Source: Symsagittifera roscoffensis
Taxonomy: Eukaryota > Xenacoelomorpha > Acoela > Convolutidae
Direction of reading: 5' to 3'
DNA: 64,000 nt
Assembly: GCF_963678635.1 (NCBI RefSeq)
Contig: NC_087065.1
Location: forward strand, 71,435,345-71,499,344
Both the position numbers and the translations under genes were made by a program. The notes under the pieces were generated by a model. It ran no database searches. It was not told the DNA's origin and saw nothing but the letters and a program-made list of their open reading frames with translations. This document shows, in pieces, positions 46,400 to 58,510 of this stretch (positions are counted from its first letter, which is position 1; each line of letters begins with the position of its first letter).

Positions 46400-49300
46400 A
46401 CCTTTGTAACAACCTCAATTGTACTGAAGAAAAACAAGGCGAAACTGAGATGTCTGTTTTTGTAAAAAAAAATGCCTCTTTTCAATTGTAATCTCCAATA
46501 AATCAAAATTACCAAGGGTGTCCAAATCCAAAGCAACCTCTAGTTGATGAATGCCACCGAACGTATGCAAAATTCCAGCTACATCATTTATTGGTAAATT
46601 AAATATAATTTGACGTATGATATCTACAATTGCCACGAAAGTCAAAAAAAGACTAATAATACGTCAAACTATCCACAATTTTGCCAATGTATGCTAAAGT
46701 TGAAGCAATTTTGTATCAATTTTCTTGCCTCTCTTAGATGTTGCTTCAGACTTGGACATACGTGGTAAAATTTATTGTATTAGGAAAACTGATCTCAAGT
46801 TTTCCATCACTTTTTCTGCAAGAACGCGATGACGGCTCAGTTTTTTCGTCCATAGCCAAGACCGAGCGAGGGGGTTAAAGTAGCACGTTTGATTTGAAAG
46901 ACACTGTCGTCAAGCTCATCTTTTTCCAATTTTAATTTTATAATATTTCAGCAGGGAATATAACTTAGAGCACTCCGGTGCGTGGGTCGAATATCAAAAT
47001 CTTTTGAAGAGGTACAGAATCCCCAGCAAGCTACATCAATGAGGGCATTGTTTTCTTGCAAGATTCTTTTAAAGAGGATGCAAAAAGTATTAAGCAATTG
47101 TCCAAGTTTTGAGATGTGTCGAATTTTATTAAACGGTTTTGCCTTTTCAACATCAATGAAAAACCAGCTTCCGTTATTTCCATTTTCTTTTTCATGCTGT
47201 TTAGGTTGTAGCTTCAACTTCATTTTCTTGTCCTGCTAAATTTTCCTGTGACGAAGCTGCAACACAAACGTTAGCACCGATCAGCTGGGCGACCGCTTTG
47301 CCAATGAAACCTCGAAATTTAAAAAAAAACAATTAGCCGGATTCAATCTTTGCCAAAATTTTGGTTCAATGCCACTGCTCGGCAAGCAATTGAAGACTCT
47401 TTAGCGCTTAGATCATCACCATCAGAGCAACATCTTCCTAAAAAGTCAGCTACAACCTCCAATAAACACTCGGAACATCTCAAATGTTTTTATTTGATTG
47501 AAAAAGTGTTTTCATGTTATTGCCATTCAAAGTACAAGGTCTCCATGGGCCATCTGGTTGACGTGCAGTCTTAGAGATCGTTTTTGCTCTGCGGCTTTTG
47601 AACATACCTAATCATTTTCTGAAAAAACGCAAGTGATTAGTATTTATCTACATTTTTAGGGTGGAGCAAGCTCTTTTTTTGTTTCATTTTTTTTCGTAGG
47701 TGGATGAACGCCATTTCTTTAATCTGATTGACTGATTTTACTGCACGACTTAGACTTTCTTGGAATATCAGGTGGGTGAAACTTTATCAGGGGTGAAACT
47801 CCATCAGGTGGGCTGAAAGTCCTCTTGAATTGCACGGTGTCATTATAATAATCAGGTAATCAAACAATTAGCGCTCAATTAAAAAATTCGGCGTGAAGGC
47901 TTAAACTACAAACAAGCCTGAAGCCCAATTTCATTTGTGAACATGAAGAACTAAATGCTCTGAAAGTACCAAAAAGTTTTCCGAAACAAAACTGAGCTGA
48001 ATTACTATCACATCCAAGCTTCTTAACCAATAAACTGATAACTCAGCCTAACAATTGGAGAAAAGAACCAAAATCACAGAAGACATGAATTTAATTAAGA
48101 GACGAGTTCAATGTGGTTTTTTGTCTCGCTAATGATTTTATCACTTTGTGAAAGTTGCCAAAGATTATACTTGTCTGAATACTTTTTCTGCGGGGTGCAG
48201 CAATTAAATATTTTGTTTTTGTTGAGTTTCGTAGGTAGAAGAACGAATTTTTTTTTACTTGTGCTGCACCAATGCTGCACCAGTAGCATTTATGCAGCTC
48301 CAATCAGTGTTGGTTGAATTATCATGTGGGTGAAACTCTTAAGAGTGCAATCAAAAGTTATGCTCTAATTATGATGATCTAAGCGCGATAGATTTACATA
48401 CCAACCAGCTGTACGTCTCCTTTGCCAATGATACGTCAAAAGCTTCATCAAAGCGAATAGCCGAAGTCAAGCTGTGCTACCCTGCCCTGAGTGTTCAATA
48501 TCACTGTTCGGCAAAGCAGTCAGGACTGAAATAGGTTCGCTGTAAATCACGTGACCACATAAATTATTTCAATATTTCAATATATCCTATTTCTCTCTTT
48601 TGAAGTTTTAGAAGTACCTGAAAACAACATACCCGAATACTCAGTTGACTCTGAGTCAAAGATCGAAAATAACATCGAAAGATAGAGTTCGCAAGCTCGG
48701 ACCTTCCTTTGTCAAATAACTTAGCTTAAATTGCGCAATAATTTATCATAGATTATACAAAAAACATTAAACAAATAGCTAAATTTTGAGAAGATGAGTC
48801 GAATTTAGTGAAAATGTTTTGCTTTCATAAGATCTATGAAAAAACAGCGACCGTTATTTTCATAGCGACGAACAGCTGTGTGACTAATTTGCTAACGAAG
48901 CGTCAAAATTTTCACCAAAACAATTAGCCGACTTCAACTTTTGACTATTTCTGTTCAAGGCCACTGCTTCACAAGCGAATTAAGATTCTATCGCGCTTCA
49001 ATTATCATAATCAGAACATCATCTTCGTTAAAGTCAACCATAACTTCAAATAAGCTCTCGGAAGATTCCACAGAGTTTTCGAGCGAAGGAGTTTGAAGGA
49101 ATGCACTCTTGGAGATAGTTTGCCTCTTTGGCTTTCGAATATATCTTCATTGACTTCTTCAGATTTGAACTTTTTTTTTGGTTCCAGACTGGTTCAAGAC
49201 TTTCACGAGCCATAATTTCTGAGTTGTAAGAAACTCCTAAGCTCATACGCTGCTATTTTTAATTCGGTAAAACAATAATTTCGGCGTAAACATACTTGGA

Positions 49301-50575
49301 AGCTAAAAGCGTTGGCGACAAATCTGACACTAGCTTAAGTAATTTTAAAGTCACAACTTCTTCTTCGTTTTCGGTTGTGTTTGTAACCGTGTTTGTCGGT
49401 CGTTTTCGGAGTTACCAAAAGTTTGGCCGTCTCGCATTAAAAATGCATTGGAAACGGCCTGAAATGTCTTAATTATGTCTTACCCAAATAGTATCACGAA
49501 AGAAGCGAACCTTTAATTTTTGGCAAAAATTTTTGAGGTTGATTTTTTTAAAGATTGAATTTTAATTATTCATCGATTGATCTAGGCATACATAAACATG
49601 CCGTACAAAATAAGCAGGTCTTTTGAGCGTTTTTGAAAAAACTATTCAGAGAAACGGAAAAAAAACCATTTTTTTATGTATCCAAGACTACGCTATGCAC
49701 ACAAAAATTTAAATTTTGCATAAAAAATTTAGGGAAATGATTGTTTGAATGTAAAACTTGTTTTGCGGTTAAAAAAAAACAAAAAAAAAATTGGGAGCAT
49801 TTTTAAAACTACTTGGCAATTTTTCTTGTCTTCATCAATGGATGCTTCCAGATATAAAAACTGTATGATAAGCGTTTTTTTTGATAAAATGATTTTTTTT
49901 TCACTCATGACGATACACCGACTTTTATGTTAATACATGAAAAATGTCTTCACAATTCGATGACTTCAATTTAGCAAAGTGTATGTTGTATGGCTGCTAT
50001 TTTTCCATATATTTAGTTTATGAAATTGTATGATAAACGTTTTTGGTCTTTGGAGGTCAACCCGGGAAAACACCTAGCCGTCTTCAACTTTGCCTATTTC
50101 TGTTCACTGCTACTGCTCCGCAAGCGAACTAAGTTTCTATCGCGCTTAGATCATCATAATCAGAACATGATCTTCTAAAAAGTCGACTACAACCTCCAAT
50201 AAGCTCTCGGAAGATCTCACAGGTTTTTCGAACGAAGAAGTTTTTTTTTCATGTTCACGCCATTCAAACTACAAACTCTCGTTGAGCCATAAGATGAGAG
50301 TGCACTCTTGGAGATAGGTTACCTCTTTGGCTTTCGAATATATCTTTATTAACTTCTTGAGATTTGATTTTTTTTTTGGTTCCAGATTGGTTCAAGAATT
50401 CACAAGCCATAATTTCTGAGGTTGTAGGAAACTCCTAAGCTCATACGCTGCTATTTTTGAGTCGATAGTACACTAGTTTCAGCGTGAACAGACTTGGTAG
50501 CTAAAAGCGTTGGCGACAAATCTGACACTAGTTTAAGTAATTTTAAAGGCACAACTTCCTCTTCGTTAATATGGT
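46400..50575 (-). repeat. Cluster of diverged coding-like repeats (at least four copies)
   Basis: Copies at about 47270-47580, 48390-48560, 48880-49375 and 50070-50575 share ctttgccaatgaaac-type starts, attagccgacttcaa, ttagatcatca..atcagaaca and aataagctctcggaa. The last two also share ctaaaagcgttggcgacaaa and aatctgacact. Minus-strand frames (46415-46645; 46948-47223 with GSWFFIDVEKAKPFNKIRHI; 49046-49246) look coding but are broken by stops, and the same segment recurs at about 48780-48900. It is a decayed multicopy gene or transposon that I cannot identify. Confidence 0.55.
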
Positions 50576-50685
50576 AAAATCAAAAAACACTTTTAAGCAT
50601 TAACTAAAATTTAAACAAAAGTATGATCATTAAAAACTTTCGTCTCTTTCGTATTTAATCCACTACAAACGGTTAAAAATAAGAA

Positions 50686-51703
50686 ATGGGAAAAATTTCG
50701 AATTTGAACTATGGGAGTTCCGCGGATACCAGTTCCGTGAAGAAACATTCCGTGCATCCCTACACCTACGTGGCGATGGTGGTGATAGTGGTCGTCTATG
50801 TTTTGGTCATGTTCTGTCCCGACACAGCAGTGATTCGTCGAAGATTTTCGATCTGGCGGGCTAGAATTACAGGTGCTTACTTCAACTTTGCAACTCTCGT
50901 TGTACTACTCACCTTACAACACCCACCCCGGCTCTTTTCCAGTTTCCCACCCCCTCGAAAAAATTACAAACTAAAGCTGTTCAAATTTTGTTCTCACCTC
51001 CCCCTTTGTAAAAAAAACAGCATAAAAACATAAAAAAACTGGTACAAAGTCATTTTTTTCACTTATTTTTTCTTAATTTTTTGAGATTAAAAACTACAGC
51101 TCCACACAGGCGCGGATCTAATAATTTCTCGAGGGGGGGAAATTTTGACAAAAAATTTGAAAATCTTGTCGACCTTTTTCTTTTTTTTTAGGTCGACCAA
51201 GTTGATTTTCTGAGCTCGCCCAAATCACTATAAAGACCCTAGATTAACCAAATTTTCTGCGCCGCAGGCAAATTTTTCAAAAAACAGGCCAAAAAAGGCG
51301 TTTTTAGGCTCTTTTTGGAAAATTTCGACCAAAAAATTGCGTTTTTTCGGCGCGCGCTCCCCCTCAAAATTAGTATAGATTGGCCTCTAAATCCGCTACT
51401 GGCTCCACATAAGGGTAACTTTTTTTGCGTTTTTCGTTTAATACGTCCATCTAAAAAATCAAAAGGCTGAGAGTGCTTTTTTCGATTTTAGTCTCCCCTC
51501 GCATCAATTTAGTGACATAACCATTGAACTCCCACCCAGCAAACTGACTTTAACTGGGGGGCTATTTTGATAAAGAGCAGATTATGTTTACTAAAGTAAA
51601 ATTCCCGACAGGTGCGAGCCAGCAGGATCTTTTTCTACATCCCACGTCAAGTAATCACACTTCAAATAAATACCCTTCAAGTAACTATCCGAGTCGATAC
51701 TAA
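50686..51703 (+). CDS. Gene C: small single-pass membrane protein, 92 aa, 2 exons
   Basis: Function unknown. Exon 1 50686-50872 (187 nt, ends ATTACA G|GTGCTT, phase 1) encodes a Ser-rich N-terminus, one hydrophobic segment (about res. 27-44, YVAMVVIVVVYVLVMF) and a basic stretch RRRFSIWRAR. Exon 2 51612-51703 (acceptor ATTCCCGACAG) stays in frame for 30 codons and ends in TAA, adding a Ser/Asn-rich tail with the sequon NHT. Size, single membrane segment, sequon and orientation resemble genes A and B, but intron position and sequence differ, so kinship is unproven. Without splicing the ORF would run to 51033 (115 codons) with a low-complexity tail; GC content falls at the proposed donor, favouring the spliced model. 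An AATAAA lies at 51887. Confidence 0.55.
51107..51401. mobile_element. 295-bp non-autonomous hAT element with 8-bp target duplication
   Basis: Bounded by perfect 8-bp direct repeats gctccaca at 51099-51106 and 51402-51409. The ends CAGGCGCGGATCTA and, reversed, CAGTAGCGGATTTA are imperfect terminal inverted repeats of the CAG..GCGGAT hAT type. An 8-bp target duplication is diagnostic for hAT transposition. It lies inside the intron of gene C. Diverged relatives are at 17375, 24571 and 28595. Confidence 0.85.
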
Positions 51704-52810
51704 AACCAGGCTGCTGAAAAGGCTTTCTCGACACCAGGAAAATTTTTTGTAGTTTAACAGCGCAGTCGTGACGGAAAAGGCTTTAAAAACATTCTCGATC
51801 TATTTATTGCTGCTCTATTTATTGTGTTATCCCTTTCGCTGTGTAATCCCTTTATTGTGTATAACCAATCCAGTAATCTTTTTTCAAATAAATTGTTTCA
51901 AAATAAACTGATTCAAAATTAATTACAATTGACTTAAGATCTGAGGTTTTCACTGTATAGATATACCAGTCAGCAGTAGCGTGCCTCAATTCTGGCTCCA
52001 AAATGTTTCCAAAGAATTCCCTGAAGAAACTTTTTCTCGACACCTTTTGGCCGTTTTTTTCCCAAAAATTCGCAGATTCCGCAACAAGGACGCTTCTTTT
52101 GTTCTTCTTTTGTTATTTAAGTCTTCTTGATCGTTCCGACAAAATTTTAACTTGTTTAAAGACTTGTCTCTGGAATCCTGCAACATACAGACACAAATTT
52201 GGGCGCCTATCGAGTGCACAGTTTGGCCTCGTAATGGAAAAGATCTAAGTAGTTTCGAAAATTACCCCCCCCCCCCCCCAGAAGAACTCCTCTTGCAGGC
52301 TACAGCCAAAAAACTTTCATTTACTGCTGAGGTAAAAAATAAAGGGGCCGTGTAAAGAGATGACATAAATCTGAAATCTGGAAGCTGGAGAGGGAACAAC
52401 GGATCCCTCGTCACAGAATATCTTAGGAAGAATAAAGATCACTTTAATTAGTGTATATTAACACTATTTGCATCAACACAGTAAATATAAAAAATTGTTG
52501 ATTCGAAACTTCGATTCAGTTGCTTAAACATTATTCGGTAAAATCAAATAGAAAAATTAATGACTAAGATGCAAAAAAATTACTGATGGAATAAAATCAT
52601 CAAATTAGGGTTTTACAACATAAATAAAAATAAACAAGAACATAACTTTAGAAAATAAAAACAAATTTAAAGAACAACGTTAAATTTATTTGATAATATA
52701 TACAAATCCATTTAAGAAAACAGAACTCACACCAAGTTATAGTATGCGTGAATACTGATTTAGATTGAACTTGAGTGAGGTAGAATTTGTTCAACCTTTT
52801 TAATCTATTT
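51704..52810. other. Non-coding downstream of gene C
   Basis: Includes a run of 14 C (52265-52279 region) inside an otherwise ordinary stretch, and a candidate polyadenylation signal at 51887. No gene recognised. Confidence 0.45.
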
Positions 52811-54085
52811 CTAGGTAGTGTTGTCAAACTTTTCTAACTCTACTGGCACTGAGTTCCATTTTATCGATGCGAGGTGAAAAAGTGATTTGTTGAGAAAAAT
52901 TGGTGAACAGTGATTATCACGAATTAATTGGCTAAAGCGATCATTAATTCTATAATTGGCTGTCAGTTTTAAAATATCTTTCCTTTCACTAGTTAGGTAT
53001 TGATAAAGATAATTTAAACATTTCAATTGAATGTTTTTTTTTCATTCAAATCCAATAAAAGGTTGTTTTTACGCAGTGCGGCGGAGGAAATTAGTTCACA
53101 TCTCAAAAAATGCGAGTTAAGGCCCATTTCCCATTTCAACTGCTTTACTAGAAAAATCATTGAAAATGAAATAAATTGAAATTGCAAAAATTTTCTGCAT
53201 GACCTATGTGGGAAAAAACTAAACGGTGAATCAAGGTGACCAAACATTTTGAAGGCATTTGTTTTCAATTGTATCTGATGTCTTAACACTTTGAGCCATT
53301 TTTTGCAATTTTTTTAAATTCGAGTTTGAAATGGCTGATTAGAACCGAACGTAAATATTTGCATTCTTTTTTTCTCAATATAATAATAATTGATAACTAG
53401 ACAAACTGAATCCATTTTTTGTTTATTTTTTTTTGAAAACATCTTATGAACTTCGATTGTGATGCATTTGAATTTAACTGGTTCTCAGCAAAAAAAAAGC
53501 TTTTGAAAATTTTTTGCTCAGAGCATCATTTGATGATATCACTTGCGCATACACCATAGAAACGTCTGAAAACTTATAAAAGTACAACCATCGCAGACTT
53601 GGTTGTGAAATTCCTTGTTAAATAAACAACAACCAAACTAGTATTGTTGCTTATACTACGCTTTTCATATTTTCCAGCCAACCCACAAAAACTCCATCAA
53701 TATTCTCTCTCTGAGCGCATTTTTAAAAAAAAAAACTTTCACCAAATGCATTAGTTTTTGTTGAAAAGGCAAGATTTTTGCAACGATAATTTTATTAGAA
53801 ATAGAGTCGAAAGCCTCTGATAGATTTGATAAAATTGTGACTAAAGTTTTTTGGAATCAATTTTCTTTCGATTTTTTTCAGTAATGTATATGAGCGCATC
53901 TTGTGTATAAAAGTATTTGCGAAAACCAACCTGAAAATGAGTCATCATTTATTGTTTCTCAAAGTTTTTTGAGATTTGAGCAAAAAAAGATTTTTGACAA
54001 ATGCACAGTTTGTTGAAATAGGTAGATTAGTTGACGATCCACTGAATCATATTTTTCTAACATTGGCGTTATTTTTACTTTTTTT
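52811..54085 (-). pseudogene. Decayed LINE, minus strand, interrupted
   Basis: From right to left it reads KITPMLEKYDS and a worn YRPISLL-like block (about 54085-54000), a QFGFR/LLYTRCAHIHY-like region, then LSEAFDSISNKIIVAKIL (about 53830-53750; RT motif with DLSKAFD-like aspartate replaced). After about 460 bp of foreign sequence come C-terminal blocks INDRFSQLIRDN and SIKWNSVPVELEKF (52811-53026). Order and content match a Jockey/CR1-type LINE. Frameshifts, stops and a missing catalytic core make it inactive. Confidence 0.7.
53440..53700 (+). repeat. Possible solo LTR inside the LINE
   Basis: A TATA-like acttataaaagtacaacc (about 53572) is followed 55 bases on by a polyadenylation signal ttaaataaacaac, the spacing of LTR promoter and R region. 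It sits where the LINE core is missing. Ends and target duplication could not be fixed. Confidence 0.35.
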
Positions 54086-54097
54086 TTTAGCTCAGTA

Positions 54098-54567
54098 TGC
54101 TTGCTCAATCTCCGTAAGTTGGTAAAAAACTATGAAATCGAATGCTAGAATTATAAAGAGTATTTATCGGCAAAACTCTCGGCAACTCAATAATTCATCA
54201 TATATTCGGTCACGCATAACATCAGATAACTTCAATCTTCAGCCTGTTTCGGTACAAATCGGCGGAAGCTAGCCACAAGAACCGGTCGGTAATGTCTTTG
54301 ATACAAATTGCTCTTTTTTGGCGGTCAGCCTTAATCAAGGCTGAACCGAATTACAACCAAAAAACAGTTAAAATAGGATATAACCCCCGTTTTTAGTATA
54401 TTAATACATGGGCAAGTGGGGGACTCGAAGCTACGTCAACTGTTATGTCACACAAATATTCGGCGTTAGCTTAGGCCACTCGGCCAACTGTGCTTGTTTT
54501 TAAATGCATTTATACTCTGTTTTATATGTATTGATATGCATCTATACTCTACATTTGCGTTGCAACA
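54098..54567 (-). repeat. 3' LTR of element B (about 470 bp)
   Basis: The minus-strand start TGTTGCAACGC at 54567 directly follows the polypurine tract. The inner end is placed at tgcttgctcaatctccg (54098) by alignment with the element A LTR. Shared blocks: gaattataaagagt, acaaattgctctttttt, ggtcagccttaatcaagg. The pol frame runs into this LTR to 54466. Confidence 0.75.
54410..54495 (-). ncRNA. tRNA-like segment inside the LTR of element B
   Basis: On the minus strand TTGGCCGAGTGG matches the A-box of Leu/Ser-type tRNAs and GCTTCGAGTCC is a B-box with one mismatch, about 50 bases apart. It lies in the same LTR place as 8531-8602. Stems are too imperfect for a real tRNA. Confidence 0.5.
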
Positions 54568-54577
54568 TCCTCCCCCT
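54568..54577 (-). promoter_or_regulatory. Polypurine tract of element B
   Basis: Minus-strand AGGGGGAGGA immediately precedes the LTR start TGTTGC. This is the expected primer for plus-strand DNA synthesis. Confidence 0.8.
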
Positions 54578-57500
54578 GAAGAAGGAAGAATCGGAGCGAG
54601 CTTAACGGTCGGCCGAGTGACTTCACGAATTGCGGTCTTGTTGCAACCGTCCTGTCCGTAGTTTAGCTTGACGTTTCGGGCGAGAGGGTAGTACCCACGC
54701 GGACTATCGTTCTCAATTACCCACACGAGATCGCCTCCTGTTTTAAGAGTGAAGTCAGAATGAGTGTGCCACTTGACACGCTTGTTCAGCGAGGGAACAT
54801 ATTCGCGAAGCCAACGAGACCAAATCGCGTTAGCATATGACTGCGATCGCACGTACCTTTTCTTGTGGTCAAAGTGCTCCCCAGGTAAAAGCGAAGGAAA
54901 GCTTGTGGCATGTTGTCCAAGCAAAAAGTGTTTGAGGTTAGCGCAGTGAATCAGTACTAACGGTACTAACGGGAGTGATTGGCCTCGAATTCAAAGCCTG
55001 CTCAACTAAGCAGAGAGTTGTTCCTAACACCTCTTCGGTGACTCGCCTAATGCCGAGGATACCGTACAGCATGCGCTTCACGCTTCGGACGAGGCGTTCC
55101 CAGGAGCTGCCATGATGGGGTGCGCCTGGCGGGCTAAATTTCCAAGTAACACCTTTGTGTGCAAAAATGGTCAGAGGCATGCCATTCCAGCTCTTGATGC
55201 AGGCAAGTAATTCCTTTTCCGCACCAACGAAATTCGTGCCGTTATCCGACCAGATCGTTCTTGGTGTACCCAGACACAAGAACTGGTGTCCAGAGATGGT
55301 ACAATCTCAAGGTGTACAGCCCTGGTGGTGAAGCAAGTAAAAAGAAACCCCCATCTTTTTTCAGTGCTTCTGCGAACCGGAACGTAAAGCGTCGAGTAAT
55401 ATTGGGCGCTTAGTATCAAACTCGGTATTCACCAAGCGAACAATCCGTCCGGTGGAACGAATGATACCAGCGGGACCGATAAATGTTGAGTATGTGGCAA
55501 TTTTACTGCTATTTTTAATAGTTTTGCCAGCGATGAGTGTTTTTAACTCAACGGCGAAGGATTCCATCTGAGCAAGATGAATCAGTTTGCTTTCTGTAAA
55601 ATCAAGTTTAGAGGGGTCGGTGATTCGTAAGTCCTTACCGCAAAAATGCTTATGTGAAGGCAGCATCCTCAACATAAAACGACTACTCGTTTTATCTCGT
55701 AAAGGAACTGAACCTTTCCCAATTGAACCCGTGTTCGGGATGTTTGATGGATGTGACATCGGTGACGAAGGAAGATGATGTCTCCAAGCAGTTATCAACA
55801 TCACAAGAAGGACCCTTCAAACGAATTTAATTGATTACACGTTCGTCGGGTATAAACGACCAATCAGTAGTCCTGAGAATGCTCGGACCAATAACCCTGC
55901 TGCTATCCTTGAGGGCTTCCGAAGAAATCCCCCGGGTACCGGTATCAGCTGGATTATCGCCGCTCAGAACATGGTGCCACTCATCAATAGTGGTCGATTC
56001 GAGGATTTTGCCGACACGATTAGCGACGAATACAGGTAACTTTTCAGTGGAGTTTAGCCACTGCAAAACTGTTGTACTATCTGTCCACATGTAGACATGA
56101 TTAATGCAGATAGTATGTGCGGTCATTATATCATCTTTCAGACGTGCGGCGAGCAGAGCAGCTTGAAACTCTAGCTTCGGTATAGACAGCGCTTTCATGG
56201 GCGCAACGCGAACTTTAACAAAGATGAAGGATATTTGAGTTTTGTGCGAGCTCGAGAGTCGCGCACGCAAAAGTCCAACTGCACAGAAAACGTCCTGTGA
56301 GCTATCACCGAACATGTGGAGCTCAATTTGATCCACAGGCTCTGTGAAGTAATAACGGGGGATAGTCAATTGCCCTAAGAGAGGGAGACCGGAGTACCAC
56401 TCGAGAAATTTATCTCTTATCTCTTCCGGCAATTCATTGTCCAAACTTTGGCCACTAATTGTCCAAATATCTTTAAGCAAAAGACGGGCCCTAACTGTGT
56501 TTCAGCTACCGACCCAACAGGGTCAAACACAGAAGAGACGAAACCCAAGACGGTTCGTTGAGTTATTGCTTTATCGAGAGGACGATCCATTGTTCGGCAC
56601 CGTTGCATATTTCCTTAATGGAAGAAGACGAGGTTTCGCAATCTTCAGGGTTCATTGCTGAAGTGATTTCATCAGCAGTACTGACAAATTTAGTCAAATT
56701 AAATCCTCCCAATTTTAGTAACGAAACCAAATCGCGGCTCATTTTAATTGCAAGGGTAACGTTCTCGAACGAATCCAAGTAATCGTCCATGTGTAATCGT
56801 CCCTTACGACTGAGGCGGCCTCAGGGTATGTGGACATATTATCAGTTGCTGTTTTCCGCAACGCGAAATTGGCGCACGTAGGCGAATCCCGTGCGCCGAA
56901 TATATGGCGAGTGTACTGATGAACTACCACATCGGAAGTGGTATCCTCCCGCCACAAAAAACGAGTGAAATTTGATCGCGGGCGAGGACTCCTACCTGAA
57001 AGAACATACCCTCTATATCCGCGGAGACGGCGTACTTGTGTTCAAGGAATCGCAAAAGTACAAAAATTAAATTTTGGAGTAGGTATAAGGACTTATTTAA
57101 GGATGTGCTGTGAAACTTAGAAGCCCCATTAAGGACTCGGCGCACCTTACCCGGCTTATTCGGGTTTATGACGGGATGGTGCGGAAGATGCCACTTGCGA
57201 TCAAAACGCTTACGTGGATCATGCGGTTCGACGGTAACGACATAGCCTTTACTAATGTCCTCTCTAATTGTGTCTACATATCTTTCGCGCAGCTCAGGGT
57301 CTTTACTTAACCTTCTCTCCAATGTTTTAAATTGGGAGAGTGACGAGTAATAGTTATTTGGTAGACTGACATTACTATCAATCCAAAGCATAGGCACAAT
57401 GTATCTTTAGCCATTGTGAACGGTTTCAGAAATTAGGATTGATAAAGCGTGTTTATCCGCGGCGGAACGGGCATCGTCTTGTTTTAAAGCACCATAAGAT

Positions 57501-58510
57501 TCCAACTCGTACCAGGATTTCATCTGGTCGGTCAGAGAAGAATCTTCAACAACACACTTGAAACACGAAAAAGCAGAATTATCGGACGGCGGCAACGGAC
57601 CACTTATGACCCAACATATTGGTAGGCGAACGGAACACGGTGAGTTTTGGTCATCTCCCAAGATGAACTCAATGGGACTAACGGCGTGGTAGTAGTCTTG
57701 TCCTATAATAACTTCAATATCCTCATAAGTATATTGAGTGGGCTTAATAGGTGCTAATTGTGGATATTTATTCTGCAAATCAGTAAAATTGATTAATTCG
57801 GAACCAATTTGAATATTGTCCTTAACATATGCACACAGAGAAAATACGAAATCACTATTATTCGGCTCGGAGGAAACTGTAAACTTGACCCTCTGAGTCT
57901 CAACGACGGTGGTTGAAGTGAAACCACTAATTGACAATTTAACGGGCTCTCCTACTAAGCCGAGACGGTTAACGAGCTACGAAGACACCCGAGAGTGAGT
58001 CTAAGCACTATCACAAAGAACCAACGTCAGGAGACTGGTTACATCCGAGGATACACCAAGTGTTGCAATTGGCAATAACCCTTTAGATGATTCAATGTCA
58101 TGTACATCACTAACAGCGGCATGGGTGGAAGTGTTTGTATTCTCCTTGGATTTGTTTGTTCCAGCCTTATTCGAGACATTTGAATTTTCCTTGCGAGGAA
58201 ATAATCTTTCGGCTCCATGGAGCAATACATTATGTGTGCTATCGCACTCTGGCTTCGAGCATTTTTCAGCTCTAAAACATTACCGGAAACTATGATTGCC
58301 ATTGAGGCAAGCGAAGCAAAGTTTCTGTTCAGTTACGTATTTTGCTCGCTGAGTAGCATTCTTTTCCTTGAAAATGGCACAGTTCCACAATGCGTGACTA
58401 CCCTTACACAAAACGCACGGCGGAAACTTAGACTTATCCTGAGCCTTACTAGTTACCTGGCTATTGGCTGCAAAAACTTTGGTTGTTTTTGGTTTGACTG
58501 GCTCCTCGTT
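54578..58510 (-). pseudogene. Broken pol of element B
   Basis: Pieces in changing frames, right to left: zinc-knuckle CVLCKGSHALWNC (58280-58567), the protease region where the frame stops at the active site (58001-58019), the protease/RT linker (57407-57937), RT with SADIEGMFFQVGVL (56924-57397) and MDDYLDSFE (56563-56790), RNase H with HMFGDSSQDVF (55827-56480), integrase with LTEEVLGTTLCL-like and SDNGTNFVGAEKE (54938-55279) and the C-terminal domain SPRGYYPLAR (54466-54924). Near 55385-55395 about 91 residues are deleted relative to element A, removing the H2C2 zinc-binding domain and the first catalytic Asp of integrase. Confidence 0.88.

Noticed and set aside
54410-54495. Genuine Leu/Ser tRNA gene
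   Set aside because: Good A-box, but the anticodon stem is not formed and the B-box has a mismatch.
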